DNA from: CAYFFO01 sp964342485
GTDB taxonomy: Bacteria; Chloroflexota; Dehalococcoidia; Lucifugimonadales; CAJWER01
Length of the DNA stretch: 21,358 bases
NCBI GenBank assembly: GCA_964342485.1
Contig: CAYFFO010000034.1
Location: 1 to 21,358, forward strand
Direction: 5' to 3'
Within the stretch, counting starts at the first letter, position 1. Each line of letters starts with the position of its first letter. Under the pieces are notes generated by a model. That model was given only the letters and a program-made list of their open reading frames with translations. It was not told the DNA's origin and did not search any database. This document shows, piece after piece, positions 13,870-21,358 of this stretch. The position numbers and the translations under genes were made by a program.

Positions 13870-15059
13870 TTAAAGGTTGTATTGAGCTTCTATGTAATTA
13901 TTTAGTTTGTTATATATTTGAACCCGTGCGCGTTGTGTGTCAGCGACTATCAGGCGTGATCTGTTTTTATCAAAGTGAAGTCCTGTAGGCATGGCCAATC
14001 TCCATTCAGGTTCTAATGTGTAAACACGACGCCTTGCTTTAATCACATCTGCATTTGCATCGACAGTTTGCTGTTGCCATTTAGATAACTGCTGGGCATC
14101 TCCTAATAAGCTAGTTANNNNNNNNNNNNNNNNNNNNNNNNNNNNNNNNNNNNNNNNNNNNNNNNNNNNNNNNNNNNNNNNNNNNNNNNNNNNNNNNNNN
14201 NNNNNNNNNNNNNNNNNACAGTTTGCTGTTGCCATTTAGATAACTGCTGGGCATCTCCTAATAAGCTAGTTATGAATTTCCCTTCATTATCAAATATTTG
14301 GACTCGATTGTTTGCCCAGTCACAAATGTAAATATCTCCCTCATCGTCTAATGTTACATCTGTTGGCCTGTTCAACTGACCCCGATTTGAACCATAGCTT
14401 CCAAATGAGGCTATATATTCACCGGATGGAGAAAACTTTTGAACGCGATGATTTTTATGGTCTGCTACGTAAATTGCCTCGTCAGGCCCGATAGCTATTC
14501 CCCATGGTGAGTCCATCTGTCCTGGTTCTCTGCCATATTCCCCCCAGCCCAGTATATAGCTGCCTCCGTTGGTGAATTTTTGTATACGGTGTGTAGAACT
14601 ATCTACTATATAAACCGATTCATCTTTGGTAGAGACGATTCCTGATGGCCTATTTAGACCTCCAGGGCGGCTACTTTGGCAGCCCCAATTACTAAGAATT
14701 GTGCCTTCTGAATCGAATATTGATACTCTATTTAACCATTCATCAGTGATATAAATATTTTCATTCTTATCGATCGCTATTCCTGCAGGCCATATGAATT
14801 GATTATCATCCTGTCCGTAGGAACCGAACTCTTTAATCAGTTCTTCTGAACCCCAATCAGTACCGATATAATATTTTCCAATTTGGGACATTTTCCCAAT
14901 TCTATCCCACGGAGCGTCAGGGTCCATTTCAGTTGGGCGACTGAGAAGATATACAATATCATTGTTTCCAGCAACAACTCCCGTAACCATTGCTAAATCT
15001 CGACGGCCTACAGTATGAGAGAAGTCGTAAACCCGATTTCCAACTACTTGTGTTAACAT
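13870..15059 (-). CDS. NHL-repeat beta-propeller protein, interrupted by a scaffold gap
   Basis: As given, the gene is split into 14115-15059 and 13870-14235. Collapsing the 100 Ns and one 55-bp copy restores one frame of 344 codons. At least four NHL-type blades are visible, each ending in a pattern like IYVADHKNHRVQKFSPSG or IYICDWANNRVQIFDNEG, with GQLNRPTDVTLDDEG-type starts between them. A final partial blade at the C-terminus reads SRLIVADTQRARVQIYNKL. There is no signal peptide, although many bacterial NHL proteins are exported. NHL propellers bind proteins or other ligands; no catalytic residues can be inferred. It lies about 93 bp downstream of the DUF1501 gene on the same strand and may be part of that cassette. 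It converges with the GalD-like gene, 37 bp away. Confidence 0.9.
14063..14272. other. Second scaffold gap: 100 N flanked by identical 55-bp copies (assembly artefact)
   Basis: Bases 14063-14117 and 14218-14272 are identical, 55 bp each, around exactly 100 Ns (14118-14217). Removing one copy and the Ns makes the NHL protein continuous (KWQQQT joins VDANADV). The same geometry as the gap in fabL points to the assembler, not to biology. Confidence 0.93.
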
Positions 15060-15071
15060 CTTAGGTCTTTC

Positions 15072-15088
15072 GAACTAAACCTTAGTTC
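15072..15088. promoter_or_regulatory. Inverted repeat upstream of the NHL gene
   Basis: GAACTAA-acc-TTAGTTC is a perfect 7-bp inverted repeat with a 3-bp centre, 12 bp upstream of the NHL gene start. Its size and position suit an operator or a small hairpin close to the start codon. It has not been seen elsewhere in the window. The rest of 15060-15152 is AT-rich with no gene. Confidence 0.3.
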
Positions 15089-15152
15089 ATTAATAAAATT
15101 AAATTTTAATTTTGCCTGAAAAATATTAAAATTCCTTTTGTTAAGAATGAAT

Positions 15153-16301
15153 CTAGGTTACTTTAAAGAAGTCTGTTTTCTCGAATATGCCGTTCACAAT
15201 TGGGATTGCATCTAATTTCATCCAGTCTTCAATAATAGATGTATATACGCTTCTGAAATCCGTATTTGGAACAGGATCTCCTTGTTCCAAATCTTTTAAT
15301 TCTATTGACGGGTATTCTCCATATTGACCACCTTTAACGGGTTTACCGATGATGAAAGCAGCCCCAGCTGCTCCATGGTCTGTCCCTGATCCGTTGTCAT
15401 GGGTGCGCCTGCCAAATTCAGAAAAGAGAAACATTAGTACATTATCAGCCGCGTTGTGTCGCTCTAAGTCGTCAAAGAAATCTCTAATCCCTATACACAG
15501 GTCTTTCCAGAGCGATGCAAGCATGCCTTGTTGGTTAGAGTGGCTATCAAAGCTGCCGTGGTCCGCATAGAATATCCGTGTTCCTAATCCAGCCAAATGT
15601 ATCTGGGCGATTCCTTTAAGCTTTTTTGAAATAGTTGTGTCAGAATATTCGATAGGAGAATCATAAAGGCTGGGGGCTACTGACAATATTTCTGCTCCCT
15701 TCAATGCATCGAGGCCTGTTTGTCCCAGAAAATCCATGACTGGTCCGCTACCTAACGCTGGTGAGTATAATCTTTTGTATCGCTCCATTATGCGTTCACG
15801 TTGAATTTGATCTGTAATATTGGTCATAAGACCATATGAGTCCAAATCTTCGACACAAGCCACTGGTACTCCCGGGGAAGAAAGTGCGCGGAACATATTG
15901 GGACCCATACTGACTGCTGTTGCTACGTTTTCTTTTCGGGGATCTAGGTCCCGAGTCGCTCGCCCGAGCCAGCCTTCAGTACCTAGGGTGTCTGGTTCAC
16001 AAGTATGCCAAATATCCATCGACCTGAAGTGTGAACGAGGAGAATTCTGATAACCAACACCGTGAATGATTCCAACTTTGTCTTCATTATATAGATCGAA
16101 AAGAGGACTCATTGAGGGATGAAATCCTATAGTAGAGTCAATCTTTAGCGTTTCCTCTTCAGTTATTCGAACCGTAGGTCTATAGTCATGATAAAGAGGA
16201 TTGGAGTGAGGAATCACTGTGTTGAGATAATCGTTACCACCAGTGAGTTGAATGACTACCAGAACTGGATCTTTATCACTTTGATTTATTGTTAATTCCA
16301 T
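15153..16301 (-). CDS. DUF1501 family protein
   Basis: This 382-residue DUF1501 protein belongs to a family with an alkaline-phosphatase/sulfatase-like fold. Recognisable blocks are VLVVIQLTGGNDYLNTVIP at the N-terminus, PLYHDYRPTVRI, GYQNSPRSHFRSMDIWHT, DHGSFDSHSNQ, and the diagnostic FLFSEFGRRTHDNG followed by TDHGAAGAAFIIG. Family members normally carry a Tat signal; this one begins 12 residues before the core and has none. The start is an ATG at 16301 with AGGT upstream. It sits 36 bp downstream of the DUF1800 gene; DUF1800/DUF1501 pairs are widespread, but their function is not established. A hydrolase or carbohydrate-related role is only a guess from the fold. Confidence 0.92.
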   Translation of the reverse strand: MELTINQSDKDPVLVVIQLTGGNDYLNTVIPHSNPLYHDYRPTVRITEEETLKIDSTIGFHPSMSPLFDLYNEDKVGIIHGVGYQNSPRSHFRSMDIWHTCEPDTLGTEGWLGRATRDLDPRKENVATAVSMGPNMFRALSSPGVPVACVEDLDSYGLMTNITDQIQRERIMERYKRLYSPALGSGPVMDFLGQTGLDALKGAEILSVAPSLYDSPIEYSDTTISKKLKGIAQIHLAGLGTRIFYADHGSFDSHSNQQGMLASLWKDLCIGIRDFFDDLERHNAADNVLMFLFSEFGRRTHDNGSGTDHGAAGAAFIIGKPVKGGQYGEYPSIELKDLEQGDPVPNTDFRSVYTSIIEDWMKLDAIPIVNGIFEKTDFFKVT

Positions 16302-16335
16302 AACTTAGTACCTGTAAAACAAGATGGCATCCATT

Positions 16336-16363
16336 CTTTACGCGAATTGGTATTCGCGTAAAG
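16336..16363 (-). other. Perfect 12-bp hairpin at the DUF1800 stop codon
   Basis: CTTTACGCGAAT (16336-16347) and ATTCGCGTAAAG (16352-16363) are perfect reverse complements around a 4-nt loop. The hairpin spans the last codons and the TAA of the DUF1800 gene and lies 35 bp before the DUF1501 start. No U tract follows on either strand, so an intercistronic processing or stability element fits better than an intrinsic terminator. Confidence 0.6.
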
Positions 16364-17741
16364 AAACAATAAGTTGCAGTAATTCTATTATATCTTTAGT
16401 TTCTAATTGTTCGGTTTTCAATCTAGTATTTTCAAAAACGCCCTTGATGTTGACATGTTGTGTCAATTCTTTATGGGTTGGCTTGTCAATTTCCAAAGGG
16501 CCAAAAAGAGAAAGGCAAACGTCTACGAATTCTTCTGCTGAATTAATTTCTTGTTTTCTAACCCATGCAACCATTTTCTTTATGCCAGGACGAGAGGCCA
16601 TAGAAATAGTATCGGTAAAAAAATTAGTTCTTCTCATCAGTGAGCCGCTATTTATCCATTCTATTCCTGTATGCCACCCTTCCACAGATGGTGGATTCAA
16701 AAGTTCTTGTCCCATATATCCGGTTTGTCGAGACAGGTTGCCAAATCCAGGTCCTGGAAAATCAGAGCCTCCCACCAGCCTCAGAGTTCCAATCACAACC
16801 TCTGCTGGGCTTTTGAGTTTTTTGAAACGCGCATTTTTAAAAAACTCAGAGTTAAATAGAACTCTTAGTGTGTATCTGATATTCAGATCTGATTCGGCAA
16901 GAGCATCTGCGAGGATGTTAACCGCAGCAGGGTCAATTGGAGCTTTGACTGACCAAGCAGGTACTTGTGGCTCATCAGCCACAAAGAAATTATACAGATG
17001 CCTAGCTATAAACCTAATAGTAGCAGGCTGTTTACAAATTATCTCTATGATATCTTGCCCGCTTAGATTGCCCGTGTGTCCAAGAAATGTTTTTTCTCCT
17101 TGGTCGTGGTCTTCGTCACGATATTCAAAAAACCAGTCGAACCGTCCCATAGGGAAACGAGGAAGTTTAGGAGACATTGTCCACCCGGTAAAGGCACGAG
17201 AGCATTCACGTACATCAGTCTCAGTATAATTCCCAACTCCCATTGAAAAAAGTTCAAGTAGCTCACGTCCCCAGTTTTCATTTATTCTGTCCGCGTGATT
17301 TTCATTATTATCTAGCCAATAAATCATTGCGGGGTTTTTGGCTACTTTTATTAACAAGTCTTTAAATGAACCTAAACCATTTACCCTGAATGTATCTATC
17401 AAATCGGTTATTTCGTCCCAGTGATCAACTTTTGAAACGCCTGTAGCGAAAATTCCATGCCAAAATAAAGCCATCTTCTCTTGCAGAGGAGCATGGGTAT
17501 TAAGAGCCGTGTATGTCCAGCTGGCATGCCCCATCCCAAAAACCGTTCCTGGTTTCCATGCCCAAGGTTGATATCGAAATAGTTCGAAAAGGTCTACTTG
17601 TTGCGCTTTTTCAGGATGAATTAGTTCTTCAACACTAGCTTCGTATCCACTGACAATTCTTTCTTCCAGTTGTTCTCGGCTTTCACCGAATCCCGCTCTT
17701 CTCATCAGGTGGGCCATAACTGCAAGATTGGAATAATCCAT
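16338..17741 (-). CDS. DUF1800 family protein
   Basis: This 467-residue DUF1800 protein has visible family blocks: HLMRRAGFGES near the N-terminus, PLQEKMALFWHGIFATG, NPAMIYWLDNNEN, NENWGRELLELFSMGVGNYTE, CSRAFTGWTM, HDQGEKTFLG and, near the C-terminus, LLNPPSVEGWHTG. These occur in nearly all DUF1800 members. The frame extends to a TTG at 17756, but that TTGAGGA contains the Shine-Dalgarno site (AGGA, 8 nt spacing) for the ATG at 17741, so I start there. The usual export signal is missing. It is the first gene of the DUF1800/DUF1501/NHL set. The 17742-18006 spacer upstream contains no gene; I see only AT-rich sequence there. Biochemical function of the family is unknown. Confidence 0.93.
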   Translation of the reverse strand: MDYSNLAVMAHLMRRAGFGESREQLEERIVSGYEASVEELIHPEKAQQVDLFELFRYQPWAWKPGTVFGMGHASWTYTALNTHAPLQEKMALFWHGIFATGVSKVDHWDEITDLIDTFRVNGLGSFKDLLIKVAKNPAMIYWLDNNENHADRINENWGRELLELFSMGVGNYTETDVRECSRAFTGWTMSPKLPRFPMGRFDWFFEYRDEDHDQGEKTFLGHTGNLSGQDIIEIICKQPATIRFIARHLYNFFVADEPQVPAWSVKAPIDPAAVNILADALAESDLNIRYTLRVLFNSEFFKNARFKKLKSPAEVVIGTLRLVGGSDFPGPGFGNLSRQTGYMGQELLNPPSVEGWHTGIEWINSGSLMRRTNFFTDTISMASRPGIKKMVAWVRKQEINSAEEFVDVCLSLFGPLEIDKPTHKELTQHVNIKGVFENTRLKTEQLETKDIIELLQLIVSLREYQFA

Positions 17742-18006
17742 TTTCTTGTTCCTCAAAATCTATCAAGTCATACTATATGAAGGACTGTGTAAGTTATTAT
17801 TTATTCTTGTAAAATTTTTAAAACAGGCAGGTAATTTTACCATAGATGTTTTTAATCTGGCTTGAGAACAATAAAATCATTTTAACGTATTTACATTTTG
17901 ATGGATTTGTCTGAATCCTATATACACTGAGATTTTGAACGTTGGTGACAAAAAACATCGATTGCGATAGTACAAATTAAGGTTATTTTGTAATACGAAA
18001 ATGCTC

Positions 18007-18870
18007 CTATTTTCTCCGTGGTGGTTCTGTGATCCAGAATGGATAGTATTGCGCAGAAGAAGAGTTTTCTAATACAGCAATAATCAATCTGTAGTTTAGC
18101 TCTTGCCGACGGGCCATTTGTCTCAAAATAGCCTGTTTCTCAGGCGTCAAACTAGAAATACGGTGAAGAAGTATTTCTTTATTGGATTTAAAGTCTTTGA
18201 TTAGTACTGTACGAAATTGTTCTAGTTGCTTTTGGTTATTGATCTTAATTTTGCGCGGAGGCATTTCAACAGGACTCGTGGAAAAATTTATACCAACAAG
18301 TTGAGCCGATATACTTAGGTGAGAGCGAATTTTACCTGAATGATTCTCCGCTTCTGATAACTTGCCTAATTGGACAAGTCTTCTTGCTTCCTGTGCACGA
18401 TTCTTAGCTATTTGAGCATGCCTTTGAGCTCTTCCAGTATCTGACCTTGGTATCAACAGCGAGATATTCTCTTTACTTTTTTTTATCCAGTAAACAGGTT
18501 CTCCTGGCACGCTACTTGCAGATGCTCTATCTGCACCAAGGAATAAGCCAGGGATAAGAATCAGAACAGTTAGGCTCGCCAAGGCGACTTTTGTAAATCG
18601 AGGATGCCATTTTTTTAAATTCCATAAACCTTTATTTTGAAATTTACTATCTACTTCTTTCTGTAGATGGATCAGGCCCTGAGTTTTTGCTTTCTGATCG
18701 GGATTAATCGCATCGGTAGAGTCATTTAAACTTATTATACTAGGCAGTAATGGCTTCAGTACATCTTGGTATTGAGGGTAAGCCTGGAGGCAATCATCGA
18801 TTGTCTCGCCAGATCGAATTCTATTAATACAATCGTCAATTATTTTGTTTATTTTATATGAATCGTTCAT
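18007..18870 (-). CDS. DUF5667-type membrane protein, probable regulator of the adjacent ECF sigma factor
   Basis: This 287-residue protein has an N-terminal cytoplasmic segment with IDDCINRIRSGETIDDCLQA and YPQYQDVLKPLL, a pattern common beside ECF sigma factors in Chloroflexota. One membrane segment follows at about 94-113 (VALASLTVLILIPGLFLGA). An external part begins ASASSVPGEPVYWIKKSKEN, typical of DUF5667. The C-terminal region is helical and basic (RAQRHAQIAKNRAQEARRLV), ending in PPRRK. It begins 6 bp after the sigma factor stop, so co-expression is nearly certain. By analogy with zinc-less anti-sigma factors it probably tethers or senses for the sigma factor, but no anti-sigma (ZAS) motif H-x3-C-x2-C is present. 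Regulation is inferred from position. Confidence 0.75.
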   Translation of the reverse strand: MNDSYKINKIIDDCINRIRSGETIDDCLQAYPQYQDVLKPLLPSIISLNDSTDAINPDQKAKTQGLIHLQKEVDSKFQNKGLWNLKKWHPRFTKVALASLTVLILIPGLFLGADRASASSVPGEPVYWIKKSKENISLLIPRSDTGRAQRHAQIAKNRAQEARRLVQLGKLSEAENHSGKIRSHLSISAQLVGINFSTSPVEMPPRKIKINNQKQLEQFRTVLIKDFKSNKEILLHRISSLTPEKQAILRQMARRQELNYRLIIAVLENSSSAQYYPFWITEPPRRK

Positions 18871-18876
18871 TGTGAA

Positions 18877-19479
18877 TTACAGCTTGGTTTTGTTATCCAA
18901 ATTGTTACCATTCTTCATATCTACTAGCAGCCGAAGTTTTTTTATAGCAGAGTGCTGCAGTGCTTTAACGGCATTTTCTTTTCTTCCTACCGCAGAGGCT
19001 GTTTCCTTGATTGATAATCCACCAGCAAATCGTAATGATATTACTTCTTGCTGTAAATCTGTTAATGTTTTTATGGATTCTGAAATGTTCGACATTTCTA
19101 TATCGAGATCCAATTGATAGTCTATTTCAAGAGATTCGGGTTCCTGTATTGATCCAGCTGTTTCAAGAGGAGCTGTTTTTCTTCTCGAATTTTTTCTAAA
19201 GTAGTCTACTACCATATTTCTTGCAATCCGAAAAAGCCATGATGAGAACGGATGGCCCTGGTAGCTATAAGAATTGATAGATTTAAGCATTCGTATAAAG
19301 ACTTCTGCAGTAATATCCTCTGCATCTTCACGATTACCCACCTTGTATGCGACGTACCTGAAAATTTTTGTATAGAAAAGGTCGTATAGTTTCCCAAATG
19401 ATAGTGAATCACCCTTTTTAGCCGACTGCACAAGTTTTTCTATAATATCAACTTGGTCTTGGCTTGGGCTACCATGCAT
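18877..19479 (-). CDS. ECF-type RNA polymerase sigma factor
   Basis: This sigma-70 family ECF factor has region 2 (FGKLYDLFYTKIFRYVAYKV, then GNREDAEDITAEVFIRML and PFSSWLFRIARNMVVDYFR) and region 4 (LTDLQQEVISLRFAGGLSIK, then ETASAVGRKENAVKALQHSA). It lacks sigma regions 1 and 3. I start at the ATG at 19479 (200 residues) because AAGGA lies 8 nt upstream. The longer frame from the ATG at 19539 has no Shine-Dalgarno site, and a TATAAT sits only 5 nt upstream of it, which would leave almost no leader. The 20-residue extension is also not family-like. The DUF5667-type partner follows 6 bp downstream. Divergent transcription of the acetyltransferase gene begins a short distance away. Confidence 0.9.
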   Translation of the reverse strand: MHGSPSQDQVDIIEKLVQSAKKGDSLSFGKLYDLFYTKIFRYVAYKVGNREDAEDITAEVFIRMLKSINSYSYQGHPFSSWLFRIARNMVVDYFRKNSRRKTAPLETAGSIQEPESLEIDYQLDLDIEMSNISESIKTLTDLQQEVISLRFAGGLSIKETASAVGRKENAVKALQHSAIKKLRLLVDMKNGNNLDNKTKL

Positions 19480-19544
19480 AGTTGATGTCCTTGTTGACAC
19501 AGGTTGAATAATCCCTAAGTTGGCTATATTAACTCTCATGCTAC

Positions 19545-19550
19545 ATTATA
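19545..19550 (-). promoter_or_regulatory. Putative -10 box for the sigma factor operon
   Basis: On the minus strand a perfect TATAAT lies at 19550-19545. No good -35 TTGACA-like box is visible at the expected distance. Transcription would start near 19538, giving about a 58-nt leader to the ATG at 19479, which supports that start over the one at 19539. Confidence 0.4.
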
Positions 19551-19592
19551 TAACTATCGATATCAGAAAAAGTTAGCGGCTTGTAATATAAA

Positions 19593-20249
19593 ATGGAAAT
19601 GTATCTAATACGACCAATGGAAGTTAAAGACATTCATCAGGTGGTTGAAGTTGAACGCCAATCTTTTCCTATGCAGCCTCAGCCAACGGCGTTTCGACAT
19701 GAGCTACATAAACAAAGATCATTATATTTGGTAGCATATAGGAATTCTAAATTTTCTTTATCAAAAAATCACCCGGAGTGTTCAGAAAAGAATCGATTTA
19801 CTCAATTGAAATCGGTATTGAAATATCAAATTAAAGAAATGGACATTTTTTCTAACCCAGAAGATTTAATAGTAGGGTTTATAGGCACCTGGTATGTCGA
19901 CGATGAGGTTCACATAATATCTCTCGGTGTGAGGACGAAAGTAAGGAAAAGAGGAATTGGGGAATTATTATTAATGGCTACCATGGAAAAAGCAAAGAAT
20001 ACAGATATCAAAACTGCAACCTTGGAAGTTAGATCCTCAAATATTGAGGCAATCGCTCTGTATGAAAAATATGGATTTAGGGAATATGGAGTAAGACAAG
20101 GTTATTATGTGGATAACCGTGAGGATGCTTTAATTATGACTAACGATTGGATTCAAACTCCTCGTTACAGCAAAACAATATCGAATCTTAAAATAGCCTA
20201 CAGACAAAGACAAATATGTTCAAATTTAAAAGGTTTTGTTGGTGAGTGA
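19593..20249 (+). CDS. RimI-like GNAT N-acetyltransferase with internal insertion
   Basis: This 218-residue GNAT protein contains the acetyl-CoA motif RKRGIG (118-123, R-x-x-G-x-G) and the RimI-type C-terminal block LEVRSSNIEAIALYEKYGF, then YYVDNREDALIM. RimI acetylates the N-terminus of ribosomal protein S18, but many relatives have other substrates. Compared with the usual length of about 150 residues, there is an extra segment of about 35 residues (roughly 53-88, charged) after the first strand pair and a C-terminal tail of about 35 residues after the core. The ATG at 19593 has no strong Shine-Dalgarno site; a second ATG at 19599 is possible. Its end overlaps the TrkH start, suggesting a shared transcript. 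The partner TsaB/TsaD genes often found near rimI are not in the window. Confidence 0.85.
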   Translation: MEMYLIRPMEVKDIHQVVEVERQSFPMQPQPTAFRHELHKQRSLYLVAYRNSKFSLSKNHPECSEKNRFTQLKSVLKYQIKEMDIFSNPEDLIVGFIGTWYVDDEVHIISLGVRTKVRKRGIGELLLMATMEKAKNTDIKTATLEVRSSNIEAIALYEKYGFREYGVRQGYYVDNREDALIMTNDWIQTPRYSKTISNLKIAYRQRQICSNLKGFVGE

Positions 20250-21358
20250 TTTGGGCAATAATTGGTTACAGAAGCCTGCAGATAAAGTGGTTAGGCATCC
20301 TAGGACGGGTAATATGCGCCCAATTCATATTAGACTTCCTGAACAACGAGCTACCTCTACTATTTTCTCCCCACCTTTTGTGTTGGTGTATGCTTTTGGA
20401 GGCCTGATTGGTATAGGTACACTGCTTCTAATACTTCCTTTTTCCAACAATGGCTCAGAGCCTGGATCAATTATGCATGCCCTATTTACAGCAACTTCAG
20501 CAGCTACTGTCACTGGTTTGATAATTGTAGACACGCCTACATTTTGGAGCCTACCTGGTCAAATAGTTATTGTTGCTCTGATGTTTATGGGTGGGCTTGG
20601 TATCATGACTATAGCAGCAGCCCTTTTTGTTATAGCTGGCCAAAGAGCTTCATTATCCCAGAGATTGATCATGCGTGAAACTATTGGAGCCACCGGATTT
20701 ACTAATATCACAAATATAACAGCGCGAATATTTATTTGGGCTTTGTTAATTCAAGCCATTGGATTCAGTCTGCTGTTTATTAGATTTGTGTTTTTATATC
20801 CTCCTGTGACTGCAGTCTGGCATGCTCTTTTTCAGAGTGTGTCTGCGTTTAACAATGCTGGCTTTACTTCCATACCCCATTCAGCCAGCCTGTCAATTTT
20901 TCTTACTGATAATTTAGTTTTGGGGATAGTCGCAAGTTTGATCATTGTAGGGAGTCTTAGCTATTGGGTGATCGCTGAAATGGTTAGTGGCAAAAAGATT
21001 TCTACTTTTAGCTTGAATACTAAATTAGTTCTAGTTACAACCCCAATATTAATCGTGTTAGGTGCAGTGACATTTTTTCTTTTTGAATCCAATAATTCAG
21101 CCACAATCGGAAACGAATCAATTTTGACGAAAATATGTTCGTCTGTTTTTCACTCAGTAAATAGAACGTCTGGATTCAGTACTATTGACTTTGGCTATAC
21201 ATCAGACAATACGAATTTACTATATTCGGCTTTAATGTTTGTTGGAGGAGCTTCAGCATCGGTAGCCGGAGGTATAAAAGTAAATACCTTGGCTTTAGTT
21301 ATTATTGGTGCATGGATGTCCATGAGAGGCTTAAGTGGAACTAAGGTTTTCGGAAGAC
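20242..21358 (+). CDS. TrkH-family potassium uptake protein (3' truncated by window)
   Basis: A frame open from about 20239 to the right edge encodes the N-terminal 370 or so residues of a TrkH/KtrB potassium transporter, the membrane pore of the Trk/Ktr system. Membrane segments are dense from LVYAFGGLIGIGTLLLILP onward. Three of the four filter-type loops are visible: ATSAATVTGL, SAFNNAGFTS and HSVNRTSGFST, plus GGASASVAGGIKVNT. I start at the GTG at 20242, which overlaps the acetyltransferase stop by 8 bp and has AAAAGG upstream. An ATG at 20314 is an alternative, but the residues between (NWLQKPADKVVRHPRTGN) look coding. The TrkA partner is not seen and may follow outside the window. Confidence 0.88.
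   Translation, partial: MSDLGNNWLQKPADKVVRHPRTGNMRPIHIRLPEQRATSTIFSPPFVLVYAFGGLIGIGTLLLILPFSNNGSEPGSIMHALFTATSAATVTGLIIVDTPTFWSLPGQIVIVALMFMGGLGIMTIAAALFVIAGQRASLSQRLIMRETIGATGFTNITNITARIFIWALLIQAIGFSLLFIRFVFLYPPVTAVWHALFQSVSAFNNAGFTSIPHSASLSIFLTDNLVLGIVASLIIVGSLSYWVIAEMVSGKKISTFSLNTKLVLVTTPILIVLGAVTFFLFESNNSATIGNESILTKICSSVFHSVNRTSGFSTIDFGYTSDNTNLLYSALMFVGGASASVAGGIKVNTLALVIIGAWMSMRGLSGTKVFGR

Noticed and set aside
16336..16363. Rho-independent terminator at the DUF1800 end
   Set aside because: The stem is perfect, but no T tract follows on either strand and DUF1501 follows closely in the same direction.
16324..17229. 301-codon plus-strand open frame
   Set aside because: Fully antisense to the well-supported DUF1800 gene, composition not protein-like, no RBS.
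19480..19539. Longer sigma factor N-terminus from the ATG at 19539
   Set aside because: A TATAAT lies 5 nt upstream and there is no Shine-Dalgarno site, while the ATG at 19479 has AAGGA at ideal spacing.
1..21358. tRNA, rRNA, CRISPR arrays, insertion sequences or phage genes
   Set aside because: None recognised by reading both strands; no regularly spaced repeats, transposase or integrase motifs were seen. A covariance-model search could still find a small RNA.

Overview
The window is AT-rich bacterial chromosomal DNA with tightly packed genes, many weak Shine-Dalgarno sites and frequent TTG/GTG starts. The gene mix points to an uncultured marine Chloroflexota, most likely a SAR202-type or Dehalococcoidia-related lineage. 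It includes an ECF sigma factor followed by a DUF5667-type membrane protein, a GalD-like enolase-superfamily enzyme, an FMN 2-hydroxyacid oxidase, several SDRs, an NHL-repeat protein and a GGT-family acylase. This placement is inferred from gene content, not from a marker gene. The sequence is a draft scaffold: two 100-N gaps each sit between identical 55-bp copies, which is an assembly artefact that breaks two genes.

Layout. 1-3526 (+): a truncated creatinase/ectoine-hydrolase-like M24 protein, a gamma-glutamyltransferase-family acylase, a decayed Asp-box (BNR/sialidase-like) gene on the minus strand, and an SDR lacking the catalytic Tyr and Lys. 3584-5407 (-): an MBL-fold hydrolase and a DHDPS/N-acetylneuraminate-lyase-family aldolase. 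5610-7016 (+): an A-type Fe-S carrier (IscA/ErpA-like) and a YgfZ/IBA57-like protein, a plausible 4Fe-4S assembly pair. 7025-10632 (-): a compact fatty-acid synthesis operon in the order HadA-like, HadB-like, plsX, fabG, fabL. Between them these supply dehydration, phosphate acyl transfer, ketoreduction and enoyl reduction; no condensing enzyme or ACP lies in the window.

10768-12358 (-): an unrecognised 121-residue protein and an FMN alpha-hydroxyacid oxidase, divergent from a GalD-like dehydratase at 12690-13832 (+). 13870-17741 (-): a DUF1800, DUF1501 and NHL-repeat cassette in that transcription order, with no export signals visible and a perfect hairpin at the DUF1800 stop. 18007-19479 (-): an ECF sigma factor with a membrane-anchored DUF5667-type partner. 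19593-21358 (+): a RimI-like acetyltransferase overlapping a TrkH potassium transporter that runs off the right edge.

The most interesting parts are the FabL enoyl reductase (Tyr-x6-Lys active site, visible only after the scaffold gap is collapsed) combined with a mycobacterial-style split HadAB dehydratase, and the apparently cytoplasmic DUF1800/DUF1501/NHL cassette. No tRNA, rRNA, CRISPR array, intact mobile element or phage gene was recognised.
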